Assembly: GCA_019415525.1 (NCBI GenBank)
Contig: DXZA01000067.1
Location: forward strand, 248,001-312,000
Length of the DNA: 64,000 bases
Direction: 5' to 3'
Source of the DNA: Tyzzerella sp.
Lineage (GTDB): Bacteria > Bacillota > Clostridia > Lachnospirales > Anaerotignaceae
Shown here: in pieces, positions 50,611 to 59,291 of the stretch
How positions within the stretch are numbered: position 1 is the stretch's first letter
Layout of the letters: each line of letters opens with the position of its first letter
The notes under the pieces: generated by a model
The model's database searches: none
The model's input: the letters and a program-made list of their open reading frames with translations, nothing else
Told to the model about the DNA's origin: nothing
Position numbers and translations under genes: made by a program

Positions 50611-52755
50611 TTATTTTATACCACGCATTGTAAGAGATACTCTTTTCTTTTTAAGGTCTACACCAAGAACTTTTACATCAACTATATCCCCTACACTTAC
50701 AGCATCAAGTGGATGTTTTACATATCCATCAGAAAGCTCTGATATATGAACAAGTCCATCTTGATGTACTCCAATATCAACAAATGCCCCAAAGTCAATA
50801 ACATTTCTTACTGTTCCTTTAAGTATCATCCCTTCTTTAAGGTCTGACATTTCAAGAACATCACTTCTTAAAACAGGTGCTGGCATTTCTTCTCTTGGGT
50901 CACGTCCCGGTTTTTCAAGCTCTTTTATAATATCATTAAGAGTAGGAACACCTATCCCAAGTTTTTCAGCTATTTCAGTTTTATTAGTAATCTTTTCACC
51001 TATACCCTTAATATTTTTATTTTTAACATCATCAAGTGTATATCCAAGTATATTTAAAAGTTCTTCTGTTGCTTTGTAACTTTCAGGGTGAACTCCTGTA
51101 TTATCAAGAACCATATCACTTTCAGGTATTCTAAGGAAACCTGCACACTGTTCAAAAGCCTTTGGTCCAAGTTTTGGAACTTTTAAAAGTTCTTTTCTTG
51201 TTTTAAATTTTCCGTTTTCTTCTCTATATTTAAGTATATTTTTAGAAACAGCACTACTTATACCTGAAACATATGAAAGAAGTGAAGGTGATGCTGTGTT
51301 AAGGTCTACACCAACAGAGTTTACACAATCTTCAACAACTCCTCCAAGTTCCTCCGAAAGTTTTTTCTGGTTCATATCATGCTGATACTGACCTACACCT
51401 ATTGATTTAGGGTCTATTTTTACAAGCTCTGCAAGAGGGTCTTGAAGTCTTCTACCTATTGAAACAGCACTTCTTAAGGCAACGTCCATATCTGGAAATT
51501 CTTCTGCACCAAGTTTTGATGCTGAATATACAGAAGCACCTGCTTCATTTACAATTATATAATATATTTCTTTATCTATTTCCTTAATAAGGTCAGCAAC
51601 AAATATTTCACTTTCTCTTGAAGCTGTACCATTTCCAACAGCTATTATATCAACATTATATTTATTAATAAGTTCTTTAAGCTCTTCCTTTTCTATTTCT
51701 GTCTTTTTAGGATTTATTGTAAAGTAAATAACAGTTGTATCAAGAGTTTTACCTGTTTGGTCTATAATAGCAATTTTACAACCTGCTTTATATCCAGGGT
51801 CAAGAGCAAGTACAACTTTATCTTTTATTGGTGGCTGTAAAAGAAGCTGTTTAAGATTTTCATTAAATACTTTCATAGCTTTTTCTTCAGCTTTTTCTGT
51901 AAGTTCATTTCTTATTTCTCTTTCTATTGAAGGGAATATAAGACGTTTGAAACTATCTTCTATTGTTTCTTTAAGTATTTCTTCTGTTTGACTATTTTTT
52001 ATAATTATATTTCTTGCTATTTTAGATACAAGACTTTCTGTATCAACAGATACCGAAACAGAAAGAAAATCTTCTTTTTCTCCTCTATTAAGTGCAAGAA
52101 TTCTATGACCTGCAATATTTTTTACAGGTTCGTTATAGTCATAATACATTTCGTATACAGACTGGTTTTCTGCATCAGATGCTTTTGAAACAATAATACC
52201 AGTTTTAAAAGTTTCATCTCTAAGCATTTTTCTTATATCTGCATCATCAGATATTTTTTCTGCAATAATATCTTTTGCACCATTTATTGCATCTTCAACA
52301 GTTTCAACTTCCTTTTCAGGATTTATAAACATTTTTGCATGGTCTTCAACAGTCATTAAAAGACGCTGACCAAATATAATATCTGCAAGTCCATCAAGAC
52401 CTTTTTCTTTTGCTATTGTTGCTCTTGTTCTTCTTTTTGGTCTAAATGGTCTGTATATATCATCAAGTTCTGTTACTGTTTCTGCATTTTCTATCTTTAA
52501 TAAAAGTTCAGAAGTCATATTACCCTGTTCTTCTATTGTTTTTACTATCTGACCACGTTTTTCATCAAGACCTCTTAAATATGTAAGTCTATCTGATATA
52601 GCTCTTATAATTTGGTCGTCTAAAGAACCTGTAAGCTCCTTACGATATCTAGCTATAAAAGGAATTGTATTTCCTTCATCAATAAGTTTTACGGTATTTT
52701 CTACTTGAAAATCCTTTATGTTAAATTCTTGCTGTAATTTTTTTAAAATATCCAT
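50611..52755 (-). CDS. tex: Tex-family RNA-binding transcription accessory protein
   Basis: 714 residues, the standard length. Order: helical N-terminus with NTIPFIARYRKELTGSLDDQ, a YqgF/RNase H-like domain with VLALDPGYKAGCKIAIID and IAVGNGTASRESE, helix-hairpin-helix motifs (VGQYQHDMNQKKL... and LLSYVSGISSAVSKNILKYREENGKFKTRKELLKVPKLG), and a C-terminal S1 domain (about 640-712) with GTVRNVIDFGAFVDIGVHQDGLVHISELSD. It binds RNA and influences transcription and toxin expression in other bacteria. It is monocistronic. Confidence 0.95.
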   Translation of the reverse strand: MDILKKLQQEFNIKDFQVENTVKLIDEGNTIPFIARYRKELTGSLDDQIIRAISDRLTYLRGLDEKRGQIVKTIEEQGNMTSELLLKIENAETVTELDDIYRPFRPKRRTRATIAKEKGLDGLADIIFGQRLLMTVEDHAKMFINPEKEVETVEDAINGAKDIIAEKISDDADIRKMLRDETFKTGIIVSKASDAENQSVYEMYYDYNEPVKNIAGHRILALNRGEKEDFLSVSVSVDTESLVSKIARNIIIKNSQTEEILKETIEDSFKRLIFPSIEREIRNELTEKAEEKAMKVFNENLKQLLLQPPIKDKVVLALDPGYKAGCKIAIIDQTGKTLDTTVIYFTINPKKTEIEKEELKELINKYNVDIIAVGNGTASRESEIFVADLIKEIDKEIYYIIVNEAGASVYSASKLGAEEFPDMDVALRSAVSIGRRLQDPLAELVKIDPKSIGVGQYQHDMNQKKLSEELGGVVEDCVNSVGVDLNTASPSLLSYVSGISSAVSKNILKYREENGKFKTRKELLKVPKLGPKAFEQCAGFLRIPESDMVLDNTGVHPESYKATEELLNILGYTLDDVKNKNIKGIGEKITNKTEIAEKLGIGVPTLNDIIKELEKPGRDPREEMPAPVLRSDVLEMSDLKEGMILKGTVRNVIDFGAFVDIGVHQDGLVHISELSDGYVKHPLDAVSVGDIVDVKVLGVDLKKKRVSLTMRGIK

Positions 52756-52867
52756 AACTTACCTCTATTCTCTCAAAATATCTAAAAAAACTGTCTGGGA
52801 TAAATTATATCATAAAAAACAATGTTTTTGTTAAAAAACAGCCTATTTTTTAAGGCTTTTTTACAGC

Positions 52868-52901
52868 AAAAAAGCTGTCATATTTTAAAAATACGACAGC
52901 C
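52868..52901 (-). terminator. Terminator after the C_GCAxxG_C_C gene
   Basis: GCTGTC and GACAGC arms extended through an AT stem (one G·U) at 52874-52900; on the minus strand TTTTTTG follows. Confidence 0.8.
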
Positions 52902-52911
52902 TATAATTATA

Positions 52912-53322
52912 TTATTTATCAAGAAGATATTTTTCAACAAGCTTTGCAGCATCTTCTATACAACCAGAACATGTTCTTTTCATACCTGTTCCATCAAGAC
53001 CTTTAAGTTCACGACAAATTAAAGTTTTATTCATTTCAATAAATTCATCTCCAAGTTGATTTACATGTTTATATGTGTGTGCTTTTGTCATACCATTTTC
53101 AATGCTTCCTGAACTTTTTTTAAGACCTGCAAGCATATAAAGACCTGAAACAGCACCACAAGGGCCATTCATATTTCCCATACCTGCACCAAATGCTTCT
53201 GAAAGTTTAAATGCATCTTCTTCATTCATTCCAAAAAGGTCACAATATGTGCAAACAATAGCCTGTGCACAGTTATATCCTTTACTATGATTTTCAACAG
53301 CTTTTTTTACTCTTGATTCCAT
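52912..53322 (-). CDS. C_GCAxxG_C_C family redox protein
   Basis: 136 residues. The Cys pattern is that of the family: YNCAQAIVCTYCDLFG at about residues 16-31, GAGMGNMNGPCGAVSG around residue 52, and a C-terminal CRELKGLDGTGMKRTCSGCIEDAAKLVEKYL. Members are thought to bind a metal or redox centre and often accompany oxidoreductases, but the function is unknown. It is alone between terminators. The start follows GGAGG. Confidence 0.9.
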   Translation of the reverse strand: MESRVKKAVENHSKGYNCAQAIVCTYCDLFGMNEEDAFKLSEAFGAGMGNMNGPCGAVSGLYMLAGLKKSSGSIENGMTKAHTYKHVNQLGDEFIEMNKTLICRELKGLDGTGMKRTCSGCIEDAAKLVEKYLLDK

Positions 53323-53402
53323 TTTAACTCCTCCACTAAAACTTTTTAATTCAACTGTTTTTAAATATACTTTTTTACTCCTGTTTTGTCAATAGTAAAA
53401 TT

Positions 53403-53430
53403 AAAAGAGTATCAATAATGATACTCTTTT
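53403..53430 (-). terminator. Terminator after pckA
   Basis: AAAAGAGTATCA / TGATACTCTTTT with loop ATAA; the minus strand continues AATTTTAC. Confidence 0.82.
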
Positions 53431-53453
53431 AAAATTTATTATATTATATTTTA

Positions 53454-55106
53454 TTATAATTCAGTTATAACTTTTGCAATAGCATCTTCCACTTCTTTAG
53501 GAAGTTTATCAAAGCCACCTTTTGCCTCTTCTCTTGATTTTATAAATTCAAGTCTATCACTCATTCTTGCTGTAAGCTGTACTTTATATTCATGATTATT
53601 AAGGTCTGGTATATAGCCCTCTACTTCCATTATTTCTAAATTGGAGAAATTAGCCCATTTTTTAAATTCTGCCCTATCTTCTATTACAGCTTCAAGACAA
53701 CCTAATGTAATTTGAGGAGTAATTTTTTTATCCATAAAGAAACCTGTATTTAATATATAACAATCAACATTTCTTTCCTCAAAAAGTGCTTTAAATTTAC
53801 CATAATCCTCTGCAAGAGGGAATGTTCTAAAAGGATTTGCATATGGCTCAAAAACAAGTGCTTCAGGGTCTACACCTTCTGCAAGTCTTTCTGCATTTGT
53901 TCTTTTTGTTGCAAGACAAGCTCCCATAGCAGCTGAAAGTACAGAACCAGTAACCTTAATTATTGGAGGTAATGTTGGGTCTTTCATAAGCCAGAATATT
54001 GCATTTACAGGCTCATCAAATTTATCAACTCTATTTGGTGACCATAATTTTGATTTTATAGCACGACCATTTCCATTTCTTAAGTCTTCTGTAACAATAA
54101 CTGTTTTTCCGTTTTCATCTATTGTTGCACCTACATTCTGTACAGAAAGAAGATATTTATTATCAGGACTTACAAGAGGATAATCCTGTGTTTTATCAAA
54201 ATATGAAGGCTCTAAGGCAACAGATGAACCATTTTCTGTTGATATAATAAAAGCATCATCATGAAGAACTGTTACATCATATTTATCATCATGTTTTGCA
54301 TGTGTAATTGTTGATTTACCAGAACCGGAAAGACCAAATACACCGGCAACAAATTTTCTTCCATTTTCAAGGTTATAGCGTTTCTGACCACCATGACAAG
54401 ATGCATATCCATTTCTGTTAGCAATTCCCCAAGCAAGTGTAAGAGTTCCTTTTTTAAGTTCTCCAAAATATTTCATACCGAGAACAGCAGCACAGTTATG
54501 TTCTGGGTCAAAAAAAGCAAGCCCAAGTGGATGGTCCGGATGACTCCAAGAAGGGTCAGCAAAGAAATATATATCCCCTTCATTCTCCATCATTTTTGAT
54601 TTTTTATACATCTTTGTATAGGCTTCATTTTTATGTTGGAAATTAAGAAGCCAATTATACATAAGATTTTCTTCACCTTCCGGAAGAAGCATATGTGCTT
54701 TAACCATAAAATCAGTATCAAGACCTATATAAGCTTCTGCATGATACATTTTTTTATATCTTGTATTATAAACAGCCTCTCTTATTTTTGTACAAAGGTC
54801 TTTTACATCAACTCCTGGTTCTCCTACAATTCTTCTTGCAGCAGCAGTACGACCATATACAGCTCCATCATTAAAAACAAGTATTTTTGAGCCTTCATCA
54901 AGACCTATTTCATCTGGTCTTTCGATAGGCATGTCAGTAATTATTGTTCCTGGAGAATTTTTTGCAAGTTTATATGCTTCTTTAAGGGAGTTAACCTTAA
55001 CTACATTATTTCCATAAAAAGCAGTTTCAATAGTTGTTCTTGCTGCTGAAAAAATAGGATTATTTGCTTTTACTTCGTCCCATCTGAAATTAGCTTTTGT
55101 TGCCAT
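53454..55106 (-). CDS. pckA: Phosphoenolpyruvate carboxykinase (ATP)
   Basis: 550 residues from the ATG at 55106 (GGGGG ten bases before it; a TTG nine bases earlier is less likely). It interconverts oxaloacetate and phosphoenolpyruvate with ATP/ADP. The kinase-1a loop GVFGLSGSGKSTITH, kinase-2 VLHDDAFII, and the substrate region RTAAARRIVGEPG and GYASCHGGQKRYNLENGRKFV identify the ATP-dependent family. In fermenting anaerobes it often runs toward oxaloacetate (CO2 fixation to succinate or propionate), which is inference here. It has its own long AT-rich upstream region. Confidence 0.95.
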   Translation of the reverse strand: MATKANFRWDEVKANNPIFSAARTTIETAFYGNNVVKVNSLKEAYKLAKNSPGTIITDMPIERPDEIGLDEGSKILVFNDGAVYGRTAAARRIVGEPGVDVKDLCTKIREAVYNTRYKKMYHAEAYIGLDTDFMVKAHMLLPEGEENLMYNWLLNFQHKNEAYTKMYKKSKMMENEGDIYFFADPSWSHPDHPLGLAFFDPEHNCAAVLGMKYFGELKKGTLTLAWGIANRNGYASCHGGQKRYNLENGRKFVAGVFGLSGSGKSTITHAKHDDKYDVTVLHDDAFIISTENGSSVALEPSYFDKTQDYPLVSPDNKYLLSVQNVGATIDENGKTVIVTEDLRNGNGRAIKSKLWSPNRVDKFDEPVNAIFWLMKDPTLPPIIKVTGSVLSAAMGACLATKRTNAERLAEGVDPEALVFEPYANPFRTFPLAEDYGKFKALFEERNVDCYILNTGFFMDKKITPQITLGCLEAVIEDRAEFKKWANFSNLEIMEVEGYIPDLNNHEYKVQLTARMSDRLEFIKSREEAKGGFDKLPKEVEDAIAKVITEL

Positions 55107-55413
55107 AATTATCAAACCCCCAAAATTTTAATATTACTTACACTATATTAATAATAATTAAATTATTACTAAAATATTATCAAATTTTTTAATATTAAAC
55201 AACAAAAATATTGATTATTTTTCACTAAATTTTATTAATTATTTATATGCAAAATTATCAGTAGAATTTTTTTACAATACTTTTAGCTATAAAATATACT
55301 ATTTTAAGTTAATTTTATGTTAATATTTTAGTTTGTTTTTTATATCTTTTATATAGTTTAAAGTAAAAAATATCCATTTTTCATATGTGAAAAATGGATA
55401 TTAAAAAAATTTT
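55107..55413. other. AT-rich intergenic region between mtnN and pckA
   Basis: About 307 nt with no gene, almost entirely A/T. It must hold the pckA promoter; I see TTGTTG and TGATAA at 17-nt spacing on the minus strand but cannot pick one promoter with confidence. The mtnN terminator occupies its right end. Confidence 0.5.
55369..55402 (-). terminator. Terminator after mtnN
   Basis: AATATCCATTTTTCA / TGAAAAATGGATATT with loop TATG, 11 nt past the mtnN stop; a T-rich run follows on the minus strand. Confidence 0.85.
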
Positions 55414-56112
55414 TTAAATTTGTTCAAGAAGTTTATAAACTATTTCACCTGAGTTTTTAGCAGCTATTTCAACAAATTCTTCATATTTCATATCAGCTTC
55501 ATTATCTGCATTATCAGATATTGAACGTATTATTACAAAAGGAATTTTATTTAACCAAGAAGCATGAGCTATTGCTGCCCCTTCCATTTCAGTACAGTAT
55601 GCACCAAATGTTGTCCAAAGTTTTTTCTTTTTATCTTTGTCACTTATAAACTGGTCACCACTTGCCACTCTGCCAAAAAATACTTTTTCTGCACCGCAAA
55701 TTTCCTCTGCCGCACTTAATGCTAATTTTACAAGTTCATCATCTGCTTTAAAATAGCTTTCTGCCATTCTTGGAATTTCTCCAAGAGGGTCACCAAATGC
55801 AGATGTATCCATATCATGTTGTACTGTATCTTTTGATATTACAACATCACCTACATTAAGTTCTGGAGATACTGCTCCTGCAACACCTACATTTATAATA
55901 TAGTCTACTGCAAAATGGTCAGCAAGAACCTGTGCACAAACTGCTGCATTTACTTTACCAATACCACTTCTTACAAATACTATACTATTTCCATTAAACA
56001 TTCCTATGTAAAAATCAAGACCTATAACATTCTTTGCAGTCACAACATCAATTTTCTCTTTTAAAACTGTGATTTCTTCATCCATAGCACCTATAATTCC
56101 TATGGTTTTCAT
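55414..56112 (-). CDS. mtnN: 5'-methylthioadenosine/S-adenosylhomocysteine nucleosidase
   Basis: 232 residues from the ATG at 56112 behind GGGAG. It cleaves adenine from MTA and SAH, recycling methyl-donor waste. The start MKTIGIIGAMDEEITVLKEK, FVRSGIGKVNAAVCAQVLADHF, INVGVAGAVSPELNVGDVVIS, the catalytic-site GAYCTEMEGAAIAHASW with Glu, and RSISDNADNEADM with the catalytic Asp (SDN) are complete. It is divergent from the amidotransferase gene and stands alone. Confidence 0.96.
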   Translation of the reverse strand: MKTIGIIGAMDEEITVLKEKIDVVTAKNVIGLDFYIGMFNGNSIVFVRSGIGKVNAAVCAQVLADHFAVDYIINVGVAGAVSPELNVGDVVISKDTVQHDMDTSAFGDPLGEIPRMAESYFKADDELVKLALSAAEEICGAEKVFFGRVASGDQFISDKDKKKKLWTTFGAYCTEMEGAAIAHASWLNKIPFVIIRSISDNADNEADMKYEEFVEIAAKNSGEIVYKLLEQI

Positions 56113-56209
56113 TTTATCATCTCCCAAAAAAAATTATTTTAGTTTATGCAAATTTACTTTATTTTAGCATATTATTATGATAACATACAATAGTAAAAGG
56201 GGATTGTAT

Positions 56210-56905
56210 ATGATACCACGTATTATTATAGTACCTTCAGAAGACGAAAATAATATATATAATATAAACGAAAGATATATACAGGCTGTTGCGGAAAATG
56301 GAGGAACACCTATTATATCAGCTTATTTAGGTAAAAAATATATTGATGAAATAACAAATATTGCAGATGGTATAATATTTTCAGGAGGAAATGACCCCAA
56401 CCCTATATTTTTTAAAGAAAACCCAATGTATTCTAAAAACTCAACACCTAAACGTGATATTTTTGAAGTAATGTTATGTAAAAAAGCTTTTGAAAAAAAT
56501 ATACCAATATTAGGTATATGTCGAGGTATTCAAATAATATGTCTTGCTTTTGGTGGAACAATATATCAAGATATACTTCATAGAAAAGAATATACATTTA
56601 ACCATTTTCAAAGTTTTTCTGGAAAATATCCTTTTCATGGTATAAATATAAGCAAAAATTCCAATCTTTATAAAATAATAGGTAAAAAAAGAATATTTGT
56701 AAATTCATTTCATCATCAAGGAATACATACTATTCCAAAAGGATTTAGAATATCTGCTTTAAGCGATGACCTTATAACAGAAGCTATTGAATATTCAGGA
56801 AAAAATTTTATAATGGGTGTACAATGGCACCCTGAACAGACATTTGAAAATAGTATACAACGAAATATATTTAAAAATTTTATATATATATCAAAAAGGA
56901 GTTAA
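56210..56905 (+). CDS. Class I glutamine amidotransferase-like hydrolase (gamma-Glu-GABA hydrolase family)
   Basis: 231 residues from the ATG at 56210, preceded by GGGG. The catalytic triad is visible: Cys104 in GICRGIQII, and His207 and Glu209 in GVQWHPEQT. FSGGNDPNP and NSFHHQGIH are typical of the PuuD/Peptidase_C26 branch, which hydrolyses gamma-glutamyl amides. The substrate is uncertain because no polyamine or GABA genes are near. The neighbour starting 4 nt after its stop encodes a DUF951 protein, likely cotranscribed. Confidence 0.87.
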   Translation: MIPRIIIVPSEDENNIYNINERYIQAVAENGGTPIISAYLGKKYIDEITNIADGIIFSGGNDPNPIFFKENPMYSKNSTPKRDIFEVMLCKKAFEKNIPILGICRGIQIICLAFGGTIYQDILHRKEYTFNHFQSFSGKYPFHGINISKNSNLYKIIGKKRIFVNSFHHQGIHTIPKGFRISALSDDLITEAIEYSGKNFIMGVQWHPEQTFENSIQRNIFKNFIYISKRS

Positions 56906-56908
56906 GTA

Positions 56909-57088
56909 ATGGATTTTAAAATAGGTGATATTGTTCAAATGAAAAAAAATCATCCTTGTGGTGGTAATGAATGGGAAATTTTAAGAACAGGAATTGATTT
57001 TCGTATTAAATGTTTAAAATGTGGTCATATGGTTATGTTACCACGTACGAAATTTGAAAAAGGATTTAAAAAATTTATAAATCAGTAA
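56909..57088 (+). CDS. DUF951-family small protein
   Basis: 59 residues. It begins MDFKIGDIVQMKKNHPCGG and contains EWEILRTGIDFRIKCLKCGH, then VMLPRTKFEKGFKK, the pattern of DUF951 (YyzM-like), with Cys17, Cys35 and Cys38 and His15/His40 able to form a zinc site (inference). In Firmicutes this tiny protein often lies beside genes of chromosome or translation functions, but its role is unknown. AAGGAG precedes the ATG by a good distance, and a strong terminator follows its stop. Confidence 0.9.
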   Translation: MDFKIGDIVQMKKNHPCGGNEWEILRTGIDFRIKCLKCGHMVMLPRTKFEKGFKKFINQ

Positions 57089-57120
57089 AAGTGCTGTCGA
57101 CTTTGTCGACAGCACTTTTT
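57087..57120. terminator. Bidirectional terminator between the DUF951 gene and the RluA gene
   Basis: AAAGTGCTGTCGAC / GTCGACAGCACTTT with loop TTT, a very stable GC-rich stem with A and T tails on the two sides. Confidence 0.94.
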
Positions 57121-57125
57121 AAATT

Positions 57126-58094
57126 TTAGCCGAAAATATCTTTTTTAATTGTATTTAAAGGCTCTGGAAGAGGTGAAACAAACTCTTTTTTTGAAAGATA
57201 TGAAAGTCCACCATCTTTTATATTAATAACAAGTTTATACGAATGTAAAAATTGATTATTAAGACCATAATTAAGCCTAAAATCCTTATTTATAACTTCA
57301 CTACCATATTTTCTATCACCAACAAGAGGATTTCCCATAGCTGAAAATTGCGCTCTTATTTGATGTGATTTTCCGGTAATAAGTTTTATTTCCAAAAGGT
57401 CATATTTTTCTGATGAATTTATAACCTTATATTTTGTAACAATTTTTTTACTGCCTTTTAATTCTTTATCAGATACAGAAGATATATTATTTCCACTATC
57501 CTTTTTTATATAACCTGTCAATTCGCCTTTGTCAGAAACTTTGCCTTTAACAAGTGCAATATACATCTTATCGACTTTTCGTTCCTGTATGGCTCTATTA
57601 AGCTCTTGAACTGCCATAAGATTTTTACCTGCAACAATTATACCACTTGTATTTCTATCAAGACGGTTACAAACTGCCGGTGTAAAAACTGATGATGCAG
57701 AAGGAGTATATTCTCCTTTTTCATAGAGATAATAAAGTATCTGGTCTATAAGTGTATTTTTATCACTTTCTTTTTCAGGGTGAGTAAGAACTCCTGCAGG
57801 TTTTGAAACAAATATAACATTTTCATCTTCATATACAATACCAAAATGTCTTTTAGCAACATTTACAGTTTTTTCTTCCATAAATCCACTCATTGTTTCT
57901 TCTGCAAGATATAACTGAAGACTGTCACCATCTTTTAGCATTTCGCTACCTTCGGCTTTTTTATTGTTATATTTTATTCTTTTTTTTCTAAGCATCTTAT
58001 AAATAAAGCTTTTTGGTGCTTTATTAAAATATTTCATTAAATATTTATCAAGACGCTGATTTTCTTCTTTTACAGTAATTTTTATTTCCTTCAT
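57126..58094 (-). CDS. RluA-family pseudouridine synthase
   Basis: 322 residues. The S4 RNA-binding domain covers about 1-65 (NQRLDKYLMKYFNKAPKSFIYKMLRKKRIKYN). The catalytic domain begins IVYEDENVIFVSKPAGVLTHP, with the catalytic Asp146 in CNRLDRNTSG, then ALVKGKVSDKGELTGYIKK and the KSHQIRAQFSAMGNPLVGDRKYG region. It makes pseudouridine in 23S rRNA; whether it is RluC or RluD type is not decided from sequence. It follows prfB by 12 nt. Confidence 0.93.
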   Translation of the reverse strand: MKEIKITVKEENQRLDKYLMKYFNKAPKSFIYKMLRKKRIKYNNKKAEGSEMLKDGDSLQLYLAEETMSGFMEEKTVNVAKRHFGIVYEDENVIFVSKPAGVLTHPEKESDKNTLIDQILYYLYEKGEYTPSASSVFTPAVCNRLDRNTSGIIVAGKNLMAVQELNRAIQERKVDKMYIALVKGKVSDKGELTGYIKKDSGNNISSVSDKELKGSKKIVTKYKVINSSEKYDLLEIKLITGKSHQIRAQFSAMGNPLVGDRKYGSEVINKDFRLNYGLNNQFLHSYKLVINIKDGGLSYLSKKEFVSPLPEPLNTIKKDIFG

Positions 58095-58106
58095 GGCAAA
58101 GCCCTC

Positions 58107-59211
58107 TTAGGAATGTATCCATCTTAAATAAGCATTTATGAATGGGTCTACCTTTCCATCCATAACAGATGCAATATTACCTGTTTCTTCTCCTGTTCTA
58201 TGGTCTTTTACAAGAGTATAAGGCATAAATACATAAGAACGAATTTGGCTACCCCAACCGATTTCCTTAACATCTCCACGGATTTCAGCAAGCTTTTTCA
58301 TCTGTTCTTCTATTTTAAGTTCAAGAAGTTTTGATTTAAGCATTTTCATAGCTCTATCTTTATTACTGTGCTGACTTCTTTCATTCTGACACTGAACAAC
58401 AATACCTGTTGGATTATGTGTAATACGTATAGCAGATGATGTTTTATTTACGTGCTGACCACCGGCACCACTAGCACGATATGTGTCAATACGAAGGTCA
58501 TCTGTATTTATTTCAATATCTATATCATCATCTATTTCTGGCATAACATCGCAAGAAGCAAATGAAGTATGTCTTCTTCCTGAACTATCGAAAGGAGAAA
58601 CCCTTACAAGACGATGTATACCTTTTTCTGATTTAAGATAACCATAAGCATTTTCACCGTTTATCTGTATTGTAACAGATTTTACACCGGCTTCATCTCC
58701 TGGAAGATAATCAAGCTCTTCAACAGAAAATCCCATATTATCTGCCCAACGCATATACATTCTTAAAAGCATACTTACCCAGTCACAAGCCTCTGTTCCA
58801 CCTGCACCTGAATGAAGTGTAAGAATTGCATTATGTTTATCATATTCTCCGTCAAGAAGAGTAGATATTTTAAGCTCATCAAATTCTGTTTTAAATTCTT
58901 CTGTAAGCTCTTTTGCTTCATCAAGTAAGCTTAAATCCTCTTCTTCATTTCCCATTTCTATGAGTGTAAGTATATCCTCATATTTTGAAACAAGATTTTC
59001 ATATCTTTCCACTTTTGTTTTAAGTGCTTTTGTCTGCTGAAGTACTTTCTGACTTTTTTCCATATCATTCCAAAAATCAGGGTCAGCTGACATTTCTTCA
59101 AGCTCCACTATTTTTTCTTTCGCACCAGCGACGTCAAAGTGAAGCCCCCATTTCCTGTAAATTTTCGTCATAAGCTGAAAGCTCAAGACCAAGCTGTTCG
59201 AATTCGAACAT
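58107..59211 (-). CDS. prfB: Peptide chain release factor 2, with programmed +1 frameshift
   Basis: The gene needs two frames. Frame 0 starts at the ATG 59211 (after AAGGAG), encodes 25 residues MFEFEQLGLELSAYDENLQE-MGASL and hits TGA at 59136-59134. The sequence CTT-TGA-C is the classic slip site: a +1 shift resumes at GAC (59135) and reads DVAGAKEKIVELEEM to 58107, 367 residues in total. The upstream SD-like GGGGG lies 5 nt before CTT, while the best known site has 3. RF2 recognises UGA/UAA; the GGQ motif is in GAGGQHVNKTSS and the codon-recognition region in RVSPFDSSGRRHTSFAS. RF2 shortage raises the shift, an autoregulatory loop. Confidence 0.97.
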
Positions 59212-59256
59212 AAAAATCAACTCCTTTATAAATAAAAAATATTTGATTTATATTAT

Positions 59257-59280
59257 ATAAGCGGCAATAAAGCCGCTTAT
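59257..59280 (-). terminator. Hairpin between secA and prfB
   Basis: ATAAGCGGC / GCCGCTTAT with loop AATAAA. On the minus strand it follows secA; the tail is AT-rich rather than a clean T run, so it may only attenuate or stabilise the mRNA. Confidence 0.6.
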
Positions 59281-59291
59281 AAATAACTTAA

